From DASQYE01 sp036389315 (GTDB taxonomy: Bacteria; Acidobacteriota; Blastocatellia; Pyrinomonadales; Pyrinomonadaceae), in assembly GCA_036389315.1 (NCBI GenBank), contig DASVQF010000040.1, positions 186,001 through 250,000 of the forward strand: DNA of 64,000 nt, in the 5' to 3' direction. Below, one piece after another: positions 62,759-64,000 of the stretch (the stretch's first letter is position 1; the number at the start of each line of letters is the position of its first letter). The translations under genes and the position numbers were made by a program. The notes below the pieces were generated by a model. That model ran no database searches, was not told where the DNA came from, and was given only the letters and a program-made list of their open reading frames with translations.

Positions 62759-64000
62759 ACGTCTATCTTTTGAATCATCCGTTTGATTTCTCCTATTATT
62801 TCCTCTATACGTAGCTCCTTATTTAAAATACCCTCTACTAATTGTTCTGGCGGCAAATGCTCTAGACTTTGCTCGGCTCGTGGATTCTTAATGTCAAGGT
62901 TATATATGGGCCAGTAAATAGCATCACCTTTAGTGCGTTCTTCTCTGGCAAGTTCACGCTGTTTCTTTTCTTTCTCCAAAATAAGCGCGCGCTCGTTCTT
63001 GAAATTTTCAATCCGTTTCTTAACAGCCGCTCTGTTTTTCGCGCGAGGTGCAAACTCCAACTCAGTCAGCGATCTTGCTAAACTCTGTATCTCGTCGCCT
63101 AATTCTTTAGCCTTCCTGTTAAATTGCTTCGCAGCTTCTTCCGCTTTATCTGCTGCCTCCCAATAAGGTGTAGCTTCAGACTTCTTCTGGTCATAGAGAA
63201 ATTTAAAATCAACCTTCCAGGCGCGCTCGTTCTCTTTGCGATTGTTCCACCACGCGAGACAGTCAGCAAAATGCTCATATTGAATAGATGTCGTCTTCGT
63301 ATAACTTTTTCTGCCTTCAGGTAGTGGATGCTCGTAATACCAAATTTCTTTCGTCGGGCCACTACGATCAAAAAATAAAAGATTCGAAGGAATATCCGCA
63401 TAAGGAGAGAAAACCCCTTTGGGAAGACGGACAATCGTATGAAGATTAAACTCCGTCAATAAGTCTTCCTTGATGCGCGCGGCAATTCCACCGCCAAAGA
63501 GTGTGCCGTTGGGGACGACCAGGGCGGCGCGTGCCGTCGGCGTGCGCTTCAGCTTGCGCATTATCAGTTGAAGGAAGAGAAGCGCCGTTTCAGCAGTTCT
63601 TCTGTCGTCGGGGAAGTTGGGCAGGATGCCGCGCTCTTCTTCACCGCCAAAGGGCGGGTTGGTCAGGATGATGTCCACGCGGTCTTTGTCTGTGATGTCG
63701 CGCAGGGCAGTCTTGAGGCTGTTGTCCGGGTTGATCTGCGGCGATTCCATGCCGTGCAGTAGAAGATTCATCTGCGTTAGCATGTAGGGCAGGGGCTTGG
63801 CCTCGCCGCCGTAGATGCTCGCCGTCTGAACCTTGCGTCTATCCTGCACGGTCTGGCATTGCGCCAGAAGATGCAGAAAAGCTTCGACCAGGAAGCCGCC
63901 CGTGCCGCAGGCCGGGTCTAAGACTGTCTCTCCCAGGCGCGGGTTCGTCACCTCGACCATGAAGCGTATCACCGGGCGCGGCGTGTAGAACTCGCCCGAA
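62755..64000 (-). CDS. hsdM: Type I restriction-modification methyltransferase HsdM (partial, N-terminus missing)
   Basis: The frame runs off the window edge; the visible 415 or so codons begin GEFYTPRPVIRFMVE (at the edge, 63973-64000). Motif I (DPACGTGGFLVEAF) binds S-adenosylmethionine and motif IV (ILTNPPFGG) marks N6-adenine methylation. The C-terminal part carries a long Lys/Glu/Arg coiled-coil-like region (about 255-350). It modifies DNA with HsdS and, with an HsdR subunit that must lie beyond the window, restricts. AT content is higher than average from about 61.7 kb onward. A GTG at 63972 is in frame but is an internal Val, not the start. Confidence 0.93.
   Translation of the reverse strand, partial: SGEFYTPRPVIRFMVEVTNPRLGETVLDPACGTGGFLVEAFLHLLAQCQTVQDRRKVQTASIYGGEAKPLPYMLTQMNLLLHGMESPQINPDNSLKTALRDITDKDRVDIILTNPPFGGEEERGILPNFPDDRRTAETALLFLQLIMRKLKRTPTARAALVVPNGTLFGGGIAARIKEDLLTEFNLHTIVRLPKGVFSPYADIPSNLLFFDRSGPTKEIWYYEHPLPEGRKSYTKTTSIQYEHFADCLAWWNNRKENERAWKVDFKFLYDQKKSEATPYWEAADKAEEAAKQFNRKAKELGDEIQSLARSLTELEFAPRAKNRAAVKKRIENFKNERALILEKEKKQRELAREERTKGDAIYWPIYNLDIKNPRAEQSLEHLPPEQLVEGILNKELRIEEIIGEIKRMIQKIDV

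Overview
The window is GC-rich, densely coded bacterial DNA. It most likely comes from the Acidobacteriota, probably a Blastocatellia-type chromosome. This inference rests on a secreted VWFA protein of the type common in Acidobacteria (16.2-17.3 kb), on many secreted or regulatory proteins without close enterobacterial equivalents, and on strong use of GTG and TTG starts. No rRNA, prophage, transposase or CRISPR array was seen. One tRNA gene (Leu, anticodon CAA) is present.

Layout: 0-2.1 kb holds the tail of a coiled-coil gene and three small envelope or secreted genes. 2.1-11.9 kb (minus strand) is an alpha-2-macroglobulin locus of the YfaS/YfaT kind. It ends in a 960-residue lipoprotein that joins a penicillin-binding transpeptidase, a SpoIID domain and a zinc peptidase. 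12-22.4 kb is a mixed region: DUF4440 protein, FAD monooxygenase, tRNA-Leu, a 21-bp repeat array, an HD-GYP response regulator, VWFA protein, Pta, DUF1232, DICT sensor, YgjV-like protein, RhlE-type helicase and an RRM protein. 22.7-32.5 kb is a four-gene signalling operon: a giant hybrid kinase with nine tandem 92-residue poly-HAMP repeats, CheR, CheB, and a second hybrid kinase.

32.5-38.8 kb has AlkA-type glycosylase, DUF72 and cupin genes. It then has a Cpx-like module: sensor kinase, response regulator, a divergent Spy/CpxP-like protein and an ECF sigma factor. The last two genes share an almost identical upstream element with the CpxR-box layout. 38.8-50 kb is a phosphate/polyphosphate region: pstSCAB-phoU-phoB on the minus strand behind a Pho-box-like repeat, then SixA, a metallophosphatase, two tandem thymidylate-kinase-like proteins (the second with an altered P-loop), Ppx/GppA and a CHAD protein. 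50-54 kb holds a Nudix hydrolase and a BlaI/BlaR1-type pair with a double-dyad operator. 54-60.4 kb holds a DUF5916-type outer-membrane protein, a six-cysteine secreted peptide, an Acg-nitroreductase/PaaK-like pair and an orphan gene. A second 21-bp repeat array, an XRE regulator and a type I restriction-modification locus (hsdS, hsdM, cut by the window edge) close the window; the restriction genes look more AT-rich than the rest.

The strongest candidates for something new are: the shared three-half-site operator of the Cpx-like module, the P-loop-altered kinase pair inside the polyphosphate region, the two unrelated 21-bp-period arrays, the three-enzyme envelope fusion, and a family of intergenic hairpins with heptad-repeat arms, one of which appears to supply a start codon and signal-peptide n-region. 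All functional statements come from reading the sequence and from family knowledge; no database search was run.
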